From positions 1 through 64,000 of the forward strand of contig DATKSK010000031.1 of NCBI GenBank assembly GCA_035531755.1: a stretch of DNA of 64,000 nt, given 5' to 3'. The notes beneath the pieces are model-generated. The model was not told the DNA's origin. It worked only from the letters and a program-made list of their open reading frames with translations, and searched no databases. This DNA comes from Acidimicrobiales bacterium. Lineage in GTDB: Bacteria > Actinomycetota > Acidimicrobiia > Acidimicrobiales > UBA8190. The position numbers and the translations under genes were made by a program. Positions 9,007 through 16,690 of this stretch are shown piece after piece. Numbering within the stretch: position 1 is the first letter of the stretch; each line of letters begins with the position of its first letter.

Positions 9007-9246
9007 ATGGCTCCTCGCGCTCCCGAGCCCTTCACCCGACAGCTCCGCGGGAAGCTCCGGGAGTTGCGCTTCCACCTCGGCCGCCAGCAGACGAGGATCA
9101 CGTACTCCATCGCCGGCGGCCGCAGGATCGTGCTGCTCACCGTGTTCGTGAAGACGCGCCAGCGAGAGCGACCGGAAGTCCAACGGCCATGGAGCGCAAT
9201 GCAGACCTGCATCGCCGAGGGGCACACCGCGGAGGACGGCAAATGA
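9007..9246 (+). CDS. truncated HigB/Gp49-type toxin, probably degraded
   Basis: 79 residues. The C-terminal two-thirds match the phage-derived Gp49/HigB (RelE-fold) mRNA-interferase family: LRELRFHLGRQQTRITYS, then GRRIVLLTVFVKTRQ and ERPEVQRPWSAM. The family N-terminus (a V-E-x-E-V-x-x-W-L-L-A-L-P type helix) is present just upstream in another frame (8981-9020 reads IELEQEVKAWLLALP), so a deletion of roughly 20 codons plus a frame change has joined the two parts. The ATG at 9007 has an AGGAGG Shine-Dalgarno (8994-8999) at good spacing, so the short protein may still be made; part of the fold is missing, so toxicity is doubtful. The stop overlaps the antitoxin start (ATGA). Confidence 0.6.
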   Translation: MAPRAPEPFTRQLRGKLRELRFHLGRQQTRITYSIAGGRRIVLLTVFVKTRQRERPEVQRPWSAMQTCIAEGHTAEDGK

Positions 9247-9545
9247 CGCGCAAGACCTGGGACGAAGTGAAGAAGGAGCGGGCCGACTCGCCAGCTCGCC
9301 GCCGTGGCTGCGAGCGCGCCGGGCGGACGATCAGGCTCGCCATGGAGATCCGCGAGCTCCGGGAGAAGCGGGGGCTCAGCCAGCGCGAGCTCGCGGAGCG
9401 TCTCGGCACGACCCAGTCCGCCGTCGCGCGCCTCGAGGCCGGCAACGTGTCCCCCAGCCTGCCGACCCTCGACAAGGCCGCCGAAGAGCTCGGGGTCGAG
9501 CTCGTAATCAGCTTCGTGGACCTCGATGATCGGATCGCTGGCTGA
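9243..9545 (+). CDS. XRE-family antitoxin (HigA-like)
   Basis: 100-residue protein with a Cro/C1-type helix-turn-helix at about residues 38-90 (RELREKRGLSQRELAERLGT, then TQSAVARLEAGNVSPSLPTL). Its ATG overlaps the toxin TGA, the usual toxin-first order of HigBA modules. It would neutralise the toxin and repress the shared promoter. The helix-turn-helix is intact, so it may persist as a DNA-binding orphan although the toxin looks damaged. Confidence 0.85.
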   Translation: MTRKTWDEVKKERADSPARRRGCERAGRTIRLAMEIRELREKRGLSQRELAERLGTTQSAVARLEAGNVSPSLPTLDKAAEELGVELVISFVDLDDRIAG

Positions 9546-9722
9546 TCGGCCGCGGATTCCGAGCTGGTCGGCGTTTATCGTGCGTCGATGAGCTGGCTGA
9601 GCTGGTCGCGCAGCGGTCTGGCATCCGCAATTTCGGGCGCGAACGGCCGGGGAATCGATGGAACGCGGAAACCTTTCCCGCTAGTCTGACCGGCGATCTG
9701 TCAAGCCGCGCTGAGGAGTGTC

Positions 9723-10973
9723 ATGGATCGCTGTCGTCCGCGTGATGCCCAAGCAGTTCGCAGGACAGCTCGATCCGGTGTCGTCGCCTCTGTGCGGAGA
9801 GTGCTCAGCGTGACGACGATTGCTGCGCTTGTGGGAACGGCGACGTTGACAGAGGCGGTGGCGACACCGAAGCTCGCGGGTGCGTCGTATGCGGTGGTCA
9901 CCGAATCCAACCTCTGTTACCAAAGCGCCCACCGGTCCTGTGTCGATGGGACCTATCACGAGATGGACGCCTACCTCCCGAGCGGAGCGGTGGGCAAGGC
10001 CCCGGGCGTGATCCTGGTCCACGGCGGCGGCTTCGTGGGCGGCGACAAGTCCGAGTTCTCCAGGCAGGCGATGACTCTCGCCGCGAACGGCCTGGCGGCC
10101 TTCTCCGTCAACTATCGGCTGACCACCCCGACGTTCGTGGGATTCCCGGCCCTGGTCCAAGACGTCATGGCGGCCGTGAGCTACGTGCGGGCCCATGCCC
10201 GCACGTTCCACGTCGACCCGCACCGATTGGGCCTGTGGGGGTCTTCGGCCGGGGCGTATCTGGCCCTGGAGTCCGCTCTCGAAGCCTTCCAGAACGAGCC
10301 GTCCGCTCAGGTGAAGGCCGTCGTCGGCTGGTCCGGCCCCTACGACTTCGTCACCGGCTTTCCCGAGGAGGAGCCCGTCGTCCCGCTGCAGGTCTCCTAT
10401 GGCGATGAGTACCTCGGCTGTAGCGACCTGTCGAACCCGACCTGTCTGGCGACGGCCGAGTCGGCCTCTCCCACGTCCTGGGTGGCGGCGGGTGACCCGC
10501 CGACGCTGCTGGCGAACTCGACCGACTTCAGCCCGACGTGCGAGATCGTTGATCCGGCGCAGGCCACCGAGCTGGCCGGCGATCTCACGAGGGTGGGCAC
10601 GTCGGTAACCGTCGACCTGAACAGCGAGTGTGCGCACGCGCTTGCATACACAAACGTCGAGATGCCGAACACACTCACCTTCCTCGAAGCTCACCTGTTC
10701 GTCGCGCCGACGATCACCTCGTCACCATCGGCGACCTTCAGGATCGGGAGGATGAAGACGTTCACCGTTCGCTCGCACGGCTCGCCTCATGCCACGTTGA
10801 CCGAGAGCGGCGCCCTGCCGATGGGCGTGACGTTCGTCGACCAACATGACGGCCGAGCCAAACTCGCAGGAACAGCGCAGGCTGGGACGACGGGCACTTA
10901 CCCGATCGCGATTACCGCGTCGAATGGCGGCTCACCCAATGCGATGCAACGTTTCACACTGACCGTTCGCTGA
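9723..10973 (+). CDS. secreted alpha/beta-hydrolase (HSL-type carboxylesterase) with Ig-like tail
   Basis: 416 residues. A basic N-terminus and hydrophobic segment (VLSVTTIAALVGTATLTEAVA, in part) act as a secretion signal, so the protein is exported. The catalytic domain has the hormone-sensitive-lipase oxyanion motif HGGGF (about residue 100) and nucleophile elbow GSSAG (about residue 178); the His is probably within SECAHALAY. The last 90 residues resemble a bacterial putative-Ig domain (ALPMGVTF, then GTTGTYPIAITASNG), common in actinobacterial exoproteins. The start ATG has an AGGAG site 4 nt upstream. Likely role: hydrolysis of short-chain esters outside the cell; it is a lone gene. Confidence 0.85.
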   Translation: MDRCRPRDAQAVRRTARSGVVASVRRVLSVTTIAALVGTATLTEAVATPKLAGASYAVVTESNLCYQSAHRSCVDGTYHEMDAYLPSGAVGKAPGVILVHGGGFVGGDKSEFSRQAMTLAANGLAAFSVNYRLTTPTFVGFPALVQDVMAAVSYVRAHARTFHVDPHRLGLWGSSAGAYLALESALEAFQNEPSAQVKAVVGWSGPYDFVTGFPEEEPVVPLQVSYGDEYLGCSDLSNPTCLATAESASPTSWVAAGDPPTLLANSTDFSPTCEIVDPAQATELAGDLTRVGTSVTVDLNSECAHALAYTNVEMPNTLTFLEAHLFVAPTITSSPSATFRIGRMKTFTVRSHGSPHATLTESGALPMGVTFVDQHDGRAKLAGTAQAGTTGTYPIAITASNGGSPNAMQRFTLTVR

Positions 10974-11200
10974 AGTTCAGCCTTCGGGCATCCGGGATGA
11001 GTCGTGGCGGCAGCCAAGCCTGCCCGCCCTGACTCGGTGGTTGACCGCCCTGTGACGACATCGGTGCCTCGGGATCGGCGGCCGCCCGGGAGGCGCTGGC
11101 GCGCTGCGAGACCGTGCCAGGGCCACAGCGGTTGCCCCCCGGTCCCAAGAGTTCATTTCGTGGTCACGGAGGCCTGACGTCGAGTTCACCTTCGATACCT

Positions 11201-11214
11201 ACGGTCCTAACCGT
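11201..11214. promoter_or_regulatory. inverted repeat upstream of iron-uptake operon
   Basis: ACGGT-CCTA-ACCGT, a 5-bp perfect inverted repeat with a 4-bp spacer, 39 nt before the chosen start of the iron-binding lipoprotein. Position and symmetry fit a repressor operator; it does not match a consensus Fur or DtxR box that I can recognise. Confidence 0.35.
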
Positions 11215-11252
11215 CGTTGGATACCCCAGATGACGGATATGGAGGTCTCGTC

Positions 11253-12344
11253 GTGCTCACGGATCTGTCGGACCCACGGCCCGTCCGGGCGCGCAAGCGC
11301 CGGCCCACCCCGGCGGCATGGGCCGCCTTGTGCGCCTCGGCGCTCGGGCTGGCCGCCTGCAGCAGCGCCGGCGCCGCCACCACCGGGTCGGTCAAGCCCG
11401 TCACCCTGGTGGTGTACTCCGCCCAGGGCTACGACAAGGCCGAGACCACGGCGTTCCAGAAGGCCACCGGTATCCCGGTGAAGCTCGACGACGACTCGAC
11501 GGGCCCGCTGCTCACCCAGATCGAAGCGTCGAGGAACAACCCGAACTGGGGCCTCCTGTGGGTCGACGGCGCCACCGCCTTTGCCGGTCTCGACGACCAG
11601 GGGCTCCTGCTCAAGGGCTGGGAGCCCGCCGCCTCGTGGGACTCCGTGGGTCAGCAGTCGGTCCCGAAGGACAAGAGCTTCGTCCCTACGGGTGTGACGC
11701 TCATGGCTGCGGTCGTCTACGACTCGTCGAAGCTCTCGGACCCGCCCAGCTCGTGGCAGGAGCTCACCCAGGCGAAGTGGAAGGGCGCCGTGGGGATGAA
11801 CGACCCTTCGCAGTCCGGTCCCACATTCCCATTCATCGCGGGGATGATGAATTACCTCGGCGGGAGCAACGGGATCACGCAGGGCGACCAGTACTTCAGC
11901 ACCTTGAAGGCCAACGGCCTGGTCATCAACCCCACCAATGGCCCCACGCTCCAGGCGCTCGCAAACGGGCAGATCAAGGTGGCCCTGGTGCAGAGCTCCG
12001 CCGGCATTGGTGCGCAGGCCACGGACCCGTCCCTGCGGGTCAAGTACCTCGACCCGGTCACGCTGCTTCCCTCGGCGATCGGTATCGATGCCAAGGCGTC
12101 GTCGCAGGTGCAGTCGGAAGCGAAGCGCTTCGTCGAGTTCGTCCTGTCCGCTCGAGGCCAGCGCGTCATGCAGACCGGGGACCCGACGGGAGACTCGCTC
12201 TATTACCCCGTGCTGAAGGGCGAGAAGCCTCTGCCGTCGCTGCCCACGCTGTCGGGTGTACAGACCCAGAGCATCGATCCGTACGTGTGGGGCCCGCGCG
12301 AATCGCAGATCAACACGTGGTTCGACAGCACCATCGTGCAGTGA
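11253..12344 (+). CDS. ferric-iron ABC transporter substrate-binding lipoprotein
   Basis: 363 residues, extracytoplasmic solute-binding protein of the Fbp/AfuA type that captures Fe(III) or a chelate. The N-terminus has a basic patch (RARKRRP), a hydrophobic stretch and lipobox LAAC with Cys at about residue 36, so it is lipid-anchored. The mature part begins VTLVVYSAQGYDKAETTAFQ, typical of iron-binding type I periplasmic proteins. GTG at 11253 is chosen over the upstream TTG (11217) because of the GGAGG at 11241-11245. First gene of a five-gene run with the permease, ATPase, FTR1-like protein and small membrane protein. Confidence 0.87.
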   Translation: MLTDLSDPRPVRARKRRPTPAAWAALCASALGLAACSSAGAATTGSVKPVTLVVYSAQGYDKAETTAFQKATGIPVKLDDDSTGPLLTQIEASRNNPNWGLLWVDGATAFAGLDDQGLLLKGWEPAASWDSVGQQSVPKDKSFVPTGVTLMAAVVYDSSKLSDPPSSWQELTQAKWKGAVGMNDPSQSGPTFPFIAGMMNYLGGSNGITQGDQYFSTLKANGLVINPTNGPTLQALANGQIKVALVQSSAGIGAQATDPSLRVKYLDPVTLLPSAIGIDAKASSQVQSEAKRFVEFVLSARGQRVMQTGDPTGDSLYYPVLKGEKPLPSLPTLSGVQTQSIDPYVWGPRESQINTWFDSTIVQ

Positions 12345-12362
12345 CCCCGACAGTGCGACGAG

Positions 12363-14195
12363 TTGGACCGCAGGTCGAACGGTAGCGCAGTGACCCTGAC
12401 CCATCCGGGCGACGTCGCGCTCGGCCGTGAGCCCGGGACGGGGCTCACGGCTCCGGATTCACGTCTCCGGCGGCTGCGTCCGGTCACAGACCGGTGGAGG
12501 GACCGGATCACCCGCAGCGGCCGACCCGTGTTCTGGATCGTGATCGTGGTCGCGATCCTGGCGCCGTGTCTCTGCTTCATGGTCCTGGCGGTCTCGCCGC
12601 GCATGTTCGACCAGGGATCGCAGTGGTTCACGCTCAGCTATCTGCGCCACGCCTTCACGGGGGCCACCGTGGTGGCGCTCGTCGACTCGATGTGGGTCAG
12701 CGTGGCGGCGGCGGCGATCGGCGTGGCCATCGGGTTCCCGGTCGCCTGGCTGGCCTGCCGGACGTCGATGCCCGGGCGGCGGTGGGTGTGGGGCGGCATG
12801 TGGCTGGTGCTGCTGCTCCCGTCGTGGCTGCCGGCCCTCGGGTGGATCCGCCTCGTGCAGCCCGACGGGGTGATGTACCGGGTGGGGCTCGACCTTCCCG
12901 CCGTCACCCATCTCGTCCTCGGGCCCGCCGGCGTCGTGCTCCTCCTCGGGCTGCGGTGCGTGCCCTTTGCCTTCCTCGCCGTGTCCGCCGCGCTGGCGGG
13001 ATTGGGCCAGGAGTTCGAGGATGCCGCCCGCGTGCACGGTGCCGGCCGGGTCGCCACCTTGCGCCTGGTGTCGCACATCTTGGCACCGGCCATCTGGTCG
13101 GCACTGGCCATCGGGTTCGCGGAGTCGGTGAGCGACTTCGGCGTGGCGGCCACCTTGGCGTACCGCGCCCATTTCCCGCTCGCCACGTATCACCTCTACG
13201 CTGCCATCGACACCTTCCCCCCGAGCTTCCCGGCGGCGGCGGCCATCGGATGGCTACTGGTGGCGGCGGTGGCGCTGCCGCTGGCGCTGCAGGCCCGGGC
13301 ACTACGGGGTCGGTCGTACGCTGTGCTGTCGGGACGCTCTCGGCCCGTGAACCCCACGGTGCTCACCCGTCGGGGGACCGCCGCCGCCCTCGGCGGGGTC
13401 GGACTGCTCGGGCTGGTGGCTTTGGGCATCCCCGGGTTCGGCGCCGTCAGCGGGTCGCTGCTCGGCGACTACGGGTCGTCGCTCCACGTGACCCTCAGCA
13501 ACTACGTCACCATCCTCCACGACCCCACGCTGTTGGGGCCGATCGGGCGTTCGGTTCTCTACGGCGCCGTCGCCGCCACGGTCACGGTGGTCGCCGGCTT
13601 CGTCGCCGCCCGGATGCTGGCGCGCACACGGACCAGGGCCACGAGGTTCCTCGACTTCCTCTTGCTGGCGGCGGTGGCGCTGCCGAGCGTCGTGTTCGCG
13701 GCGGGCTACATCTTCGCGTACAACCTGCCGTTCATGTCCAAGATCGGCCTCGACCTGTACCAGACGACGACGCTGCTCGTCATCGCGTACGTGGCCGCCA
13801 GCCTCCCCACGAACGCCCGCATCCTGTTCGGCTCGGTCTCGCAGATCCAGCCCTCCCTGCACGATGCCGCCCGCACTCACGGGTGCGGGCCCGTCAGGGG
13901 ATGGTGCCGGGGCGTGCTGCCGGCGATCTCACGACCTCTGGTCATGGCCTGGCTGCTGACCTTCTGCGCGGTGTTCCTCGAGCTGCCGATCTCGCAACTG
14001 CTGTACGCCCCGGGGTCGCCGCCCATTTCGGTGGCCATCGAGGACAACCTGGGCAACTACCACTACGGCGTCGGCATCGCCCAGGCGGTGATCTCCGTGG
14101 TGCTGGCCCTGGCGGTGGTGGGAACGGTCCTCGGCGCCTACCGACTGCTGGCGCCGCGGGGCTGGCGACGGATCGGAGCGATGGCACGTGGCTGA
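12363..14195 (+). CDS. iron ABC transporter permease (fused two-domain FbpB type)
   Basis: Up to 610 residues with about 12 membrane helices in two homologous halves, each with an ABC-permease EAA-loop (first: EFEDAARVHGAGRVATLRLV; second: SLHDAARTHGCGPVRGWCRG) that docks the ATPase. This fused layout is typical of Fe(III) transporters (FbpB/SfuB). The start is uncertain: TTG 12363 or GTG 12390, neither with a strong ribosome site. Its 3' end overlaps the ATPase gene by 8 nt. Confidence 0.88.
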   Translation: MDRRSNGSAVTLTHPGDVALGREPGTGLTAPDSRLRRLRPVTDRWRDRITRSGRPVFWIVIVVAILAPCLCFMVLAVSPRMFDQGSQWFTLSYLRHAFTGATVVALVDSMWVSVAAAAIGVAIGFPVAWLACRTSMPGRRWVWGGMWLVLLLPSWLPALGWIRLVQPDGVMYRVGLDLPAVTHLVLGPAGVVLLLGLRCVPFAFLAVSAALAGLGQEFEDAARVHGAGRVATLRLVSHILAPAIWSALAIGFAESVSDFGVAATLAYRAHFPLATYHLYAAIDTFPPSFPAAAAIGWLLVAAVALPLALQARALRGRSYAVLSGRSRPVNPTVLTRRGTAAALGGVGLLGLVALGIPGFGAVSGSLLGDYGSSLHVTLSNYVTILHDPTLLGPIGRSVLYGAVAATVTVVAGFVAARMLARTRTRATRFLDFLLLAAVALPSVVFAAGYIFAYNLPFMSKIGLDLYQTTTLLVIAYVAASLPTNARILFGSVSQIQPSLHDAARTHGCGPVRGWCRGVLPAISRPLVMAWLLTFCAVFLELPISQLLYAPGSPPISVAIEDNLGNYHYGVGIAQAVISVVLALAVVGTVLGAYRLLAPRGWRRIGAMARG

Positions 14196-15381
14196 GGACC
14201 TCGAGATCCACGGGGTGGGCAAGGTGTTCGCGAACGGCGCGGTGGCGCTCGAGGACGTGTCGTTCCGTGCACCGGCGGGGACGTTCATCGTCCTCCTGGG
14301 GCCGTCGGGCTCCGGCAAGACGACCCTGGTGCGGTGCCTGGCCGGGATCGAACGGATCTCGACCGGCTCGATCACCATCGGTGGCAGGCTCGTTGCTGAC
14401 GGCCGTGTCCACCTGCCCCCCGAGCGGCGGGGATTGTCGATGGTGTTCCAGGACTACGCGCTCTGGCCGCATCTGTCCGCCCAGGACAATGTGGGGTTCG
14501 CCCTCCGCCGTCACGGCGTCGGCACGACGGAGCGCCGCCAGCGCGCCGCCGACATGCTCGCGCGCGTTGGTCTCGAGCGGCTGGCCCGACGCTATCCGGG
14601 AGAGCTGTCCGGAGGGGAGCAACAGCGCGTTGCCCTGGCCCGTGCCCTCGTCGGCGACACGGGACTGGTGTTGTGCGACGAGCCGCTGTCGAACCTCGAC
14701 GCCGACTTGCGAGATCGCATGCGCGTCGAGATCTCGGCTCTCGTGCGCGACTGCGGAGCCACCGCGCTGTACATCACCCACGACCAGGCCGAGGCCTTCG
14801 CCCTGGCCGACCAGGTCGGGGTGCTCGAGCATGGCCGCTTGGTCCAGATGGGCGCACCCGAGGACGTCTACGCCAACCCCGTGTCGCCATTCGTGGCCCG
14901 CTTCACCGGCATTTCAGGCGAGCTCGCCGTCCGGGTCCGGGGCCCGGTTCGCGCCGACGGCATGGTCGAGGTCGAGCCCCTGTCGCTCGCGTGGTCGCGG
15001 CCCCTGCTGGCGCGCGTCTCCGACGCCCTCCGGGGCGACGAGGCGTCGCTTCTCATCCGGCCGGCCGCCGTGCGGTTGTGCGAAGCCCGCGGCCAGGGAT
15101 GCCATGCGGTGGGGACCGTCGCTGACGTGGCGTTCCGGGGACGGGGCTACGAGCTGGCCATCGATCTTCACGGCGGGGGGCGGATGGGTAACGTGAGCGC
15201 CCTCGGACGGGTGGCCCGCGGCGAGGTCGTCGGGCTCAGGTTCGACGAGGTGGGCTGTGTGGCCTTCGAAAGGGTGAATGGGGCGGGTGTCTCCGGAGCG
15301 GAGTTGCCGACCGTGTCCTCGTCCCCGACCCCGCCGCCGTTCCCGTCACCGATCGTCCCGGCCACACCCATGCGGGCGTGA
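14188..15381 (+). CDS. iron ABC transporter ATP-binding protein
   Basis: 397-residue ATPase of the FbpC/PotA class. Walker A GPSGSGKT (about residue 38), Q-loop MVFQDYALWPH, signature LSGGEQQR, Walker B VLCDEPLSNLD and the switch His in YITHDQAEA are all present. A C-terminal TOBE-like region (about 260-360) follows, then a Pro/Ser-rich tail that may be disordered. GTG 14188 lies inside the permease reading frame, so translation is coupled. It powers the permease above. Confidence 0.9.
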   Translation: MAEDLEIHGVGKVFANGAVALEDVSFRAPAGTFIVLLGPSGSGKTTLVRCLAGIERISTGSITIGGRLVADGRVHLPPERRGLSMVFQDYALWPHLSAQDNVGFALRRHGVGTTERRQRAADMLARVGLERLARRYPGELSGGEQQRVALARALVGDTGLVLCDEPLSNLDADLRDRMRVEISALVRDCGATALYITHDQAEAFALADQVGVLEHGRLVQMGAPEDVYANPVSPFVARFTGISGELAVRVRGPVRADGMVEVEPLSLAWSRPLLARVSDALRGDEASLLIRPAAVRLCEARGQGCHAVGTVADVAFRGRGYELAIDLHGGGRMGNVSALGRVARGEVVGLRFDEVGCVAFERVNGAGVSGAELPTVSSSPTPPPFPSPIVPATPMRA

Positions 15382-16199
15382 CGATGAGACCGGTTCTCTC
15401 TCTGGTGACGTCGGGTGGTGCCACATCGACGGCGACACTGGTGCTGGCGGTCGTCGGAGCCAGCACCGTCGAGATGGTCGAGGCGCTCACACTGGTCGTG
15501 GCGGCGGGCACCCGGAGCTGGCGCTCGGCGCTCGAAGGCACGGTGGTGGCTCTCGTCGCCCTGGCGGTGCTGACCGCCGCCATCGGGATCCCGTTGGCCG
15601 GCTACCTGCCCGTGGACACGCTGCGCGTCGTCGTTGGCGCGCTGTTGCTCCTGCTGGGAATGTCCTGGCTGCGCAAGGCGGTCCTGCGTGGGGGTGGCCG
15701 GTTGGCCAAGCACGACGAGGACGCCATCTACGCCCGGACCGTGGGCGGCCTTGCCGGCTCCGACCACCCTGCCGACCGGCGCGACGGGGCCGCCTTCCTC
15801 GTGGCCTTCAAGGGCGTGATGCTCGAGGGCTTCGAGGTGGTGCTCATCGTCATCAGCCTGGGCACGAGCGCCCATCGCCTCGGTGTCGCCGCACTGTCCG
15901 CGGGCGGTGCGGCCCTCGTCGTGGGGGTCGCCGGGGCAGTTGTCGCCCGGCAGCTCTCGAACGTGCCCGAGAACGCCGTGAAGACCGTCGTCGGCGTGAT
16001 GCTCACCAGCTTCGGGACGTTCTGGGTCGGTGAAGGCGCGGGGGTGAGGTGGCCCGGGAGCGACCTGGCCCTCCCGGTGCTCATCGGGGTGTTCGCCGTC
16101 ACCGCCGCGGTGATGGTGGCGGCGCTCCGTCGCACCGAGCCGGGGCGCAGCCGTTCCGTCGAGGCGCCCCGGGTGGTGGTGGAGGACATGGCGAGGTGA
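15378..16199 (+). CDS. FTR1-like / COG4280 membrane protein
   Basis: 273 residues with about seven membrane helices. Two helices carry paired glutamates, STVEMVEALTLVVAAGT (about 28-44) and KGVMLEGFEVVLIVISLG (about 148-165), resembling the REGLE-type metal motifs of FTR1 high-affinity iron permeases and the COG4280 group. GTG 15378 overlaps the ATPase stop (GTGA); ATG 15384 is an alternative. Co-transcription with a ferric-iron importer supports a role in metal transport, though whether it moves iron itself is inference. Confidence 0.7.
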   Translation: MTMRPVLSLVTSGGATSTATLVLAVVGASTVEMVEALTLVVAAGTRSWRSALEGTVVALVALAVLTAAIGIPLAGYLPVDTLRVVVGALLLLLGMSWLRKAVLRGGGRLAKHDEDAIYARTVGGLAGSDHPADRRDGAAFLVAFKGVMLEGFEVVLIVISLGTSAHRLGVAALSAGGAALVVGVAGAVVARQLSNVPENAVKTVVGVMLTSFGTFWVGEGAGVRWPGSDLALPVLIGVFAVTAAVMVAALRRTEPGRSRSVEAPRVVVEDMAR

Positions 16200-16435
16200 G
16201 AGGCGCCCTGCGTCGGGTGGTCCGGACCACCGGTCGGTTCCTGTGGTCGTTCTTCGTCGACGACACCCCCGAGGTCCTGGTGGCCGCCCTCGTCATCGTG
16301 GTCGCCGCCTTTGCGCTGCGCCACGAGCGTGCCGGGGCTGTCGTCGTGCTGCCCCTGCTGGCCATCGCCGGCCTCGGATTCGGGGTGTGGCGGGCGAGCC
16401 GCTCGTCGCCGGAAGGCGCCGACGACTCCTCGTAG
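16196..16435 (+). CDS. small membrane protein at end of iron operon
   Basis: 79 residues with two predicted membrane helices (VLVAALVIVVAAFALRH and AGAVVVLPLLAIAGLGFGV) joined by a short loop, and a polar Ser/Pro tail. GTG start overlaps the preceding stop (GTGA), marking it as part of the iron operon. No family recognised; it may be an accessory subunit of the FTR1-like protein. Confidence 0.65.
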   Translation: MRGALRRVVRTTGRFLWSFFVDDTPEVLVAALVIVVAAFALRHERAGAVVVLPLLAIAGLGFGVWRASRSSPEGADDSS

Positions 16436-16690
16436 GGGTCGAACGTGGGCCGACCGCCCATTCTTGGTTGGTAGGTAACCACAGACATTGGTATCGGCGC
16501 TCGGAATCATCATGGGCACGGGCTAAGGGTCCACCCCAATTGTGCCGATCCTCAAAGACAACGGTAGCGCCAACGGTCGAGTCCCCGGATTCTGAACGCT
16601 CGACGCAACCATTACCCAGGCGACTCCTGCCGACCCCGACTGTGCTCGACGGATGATCTGGCGAGCACGAGGAGGAGGGGATCGAGGCCG

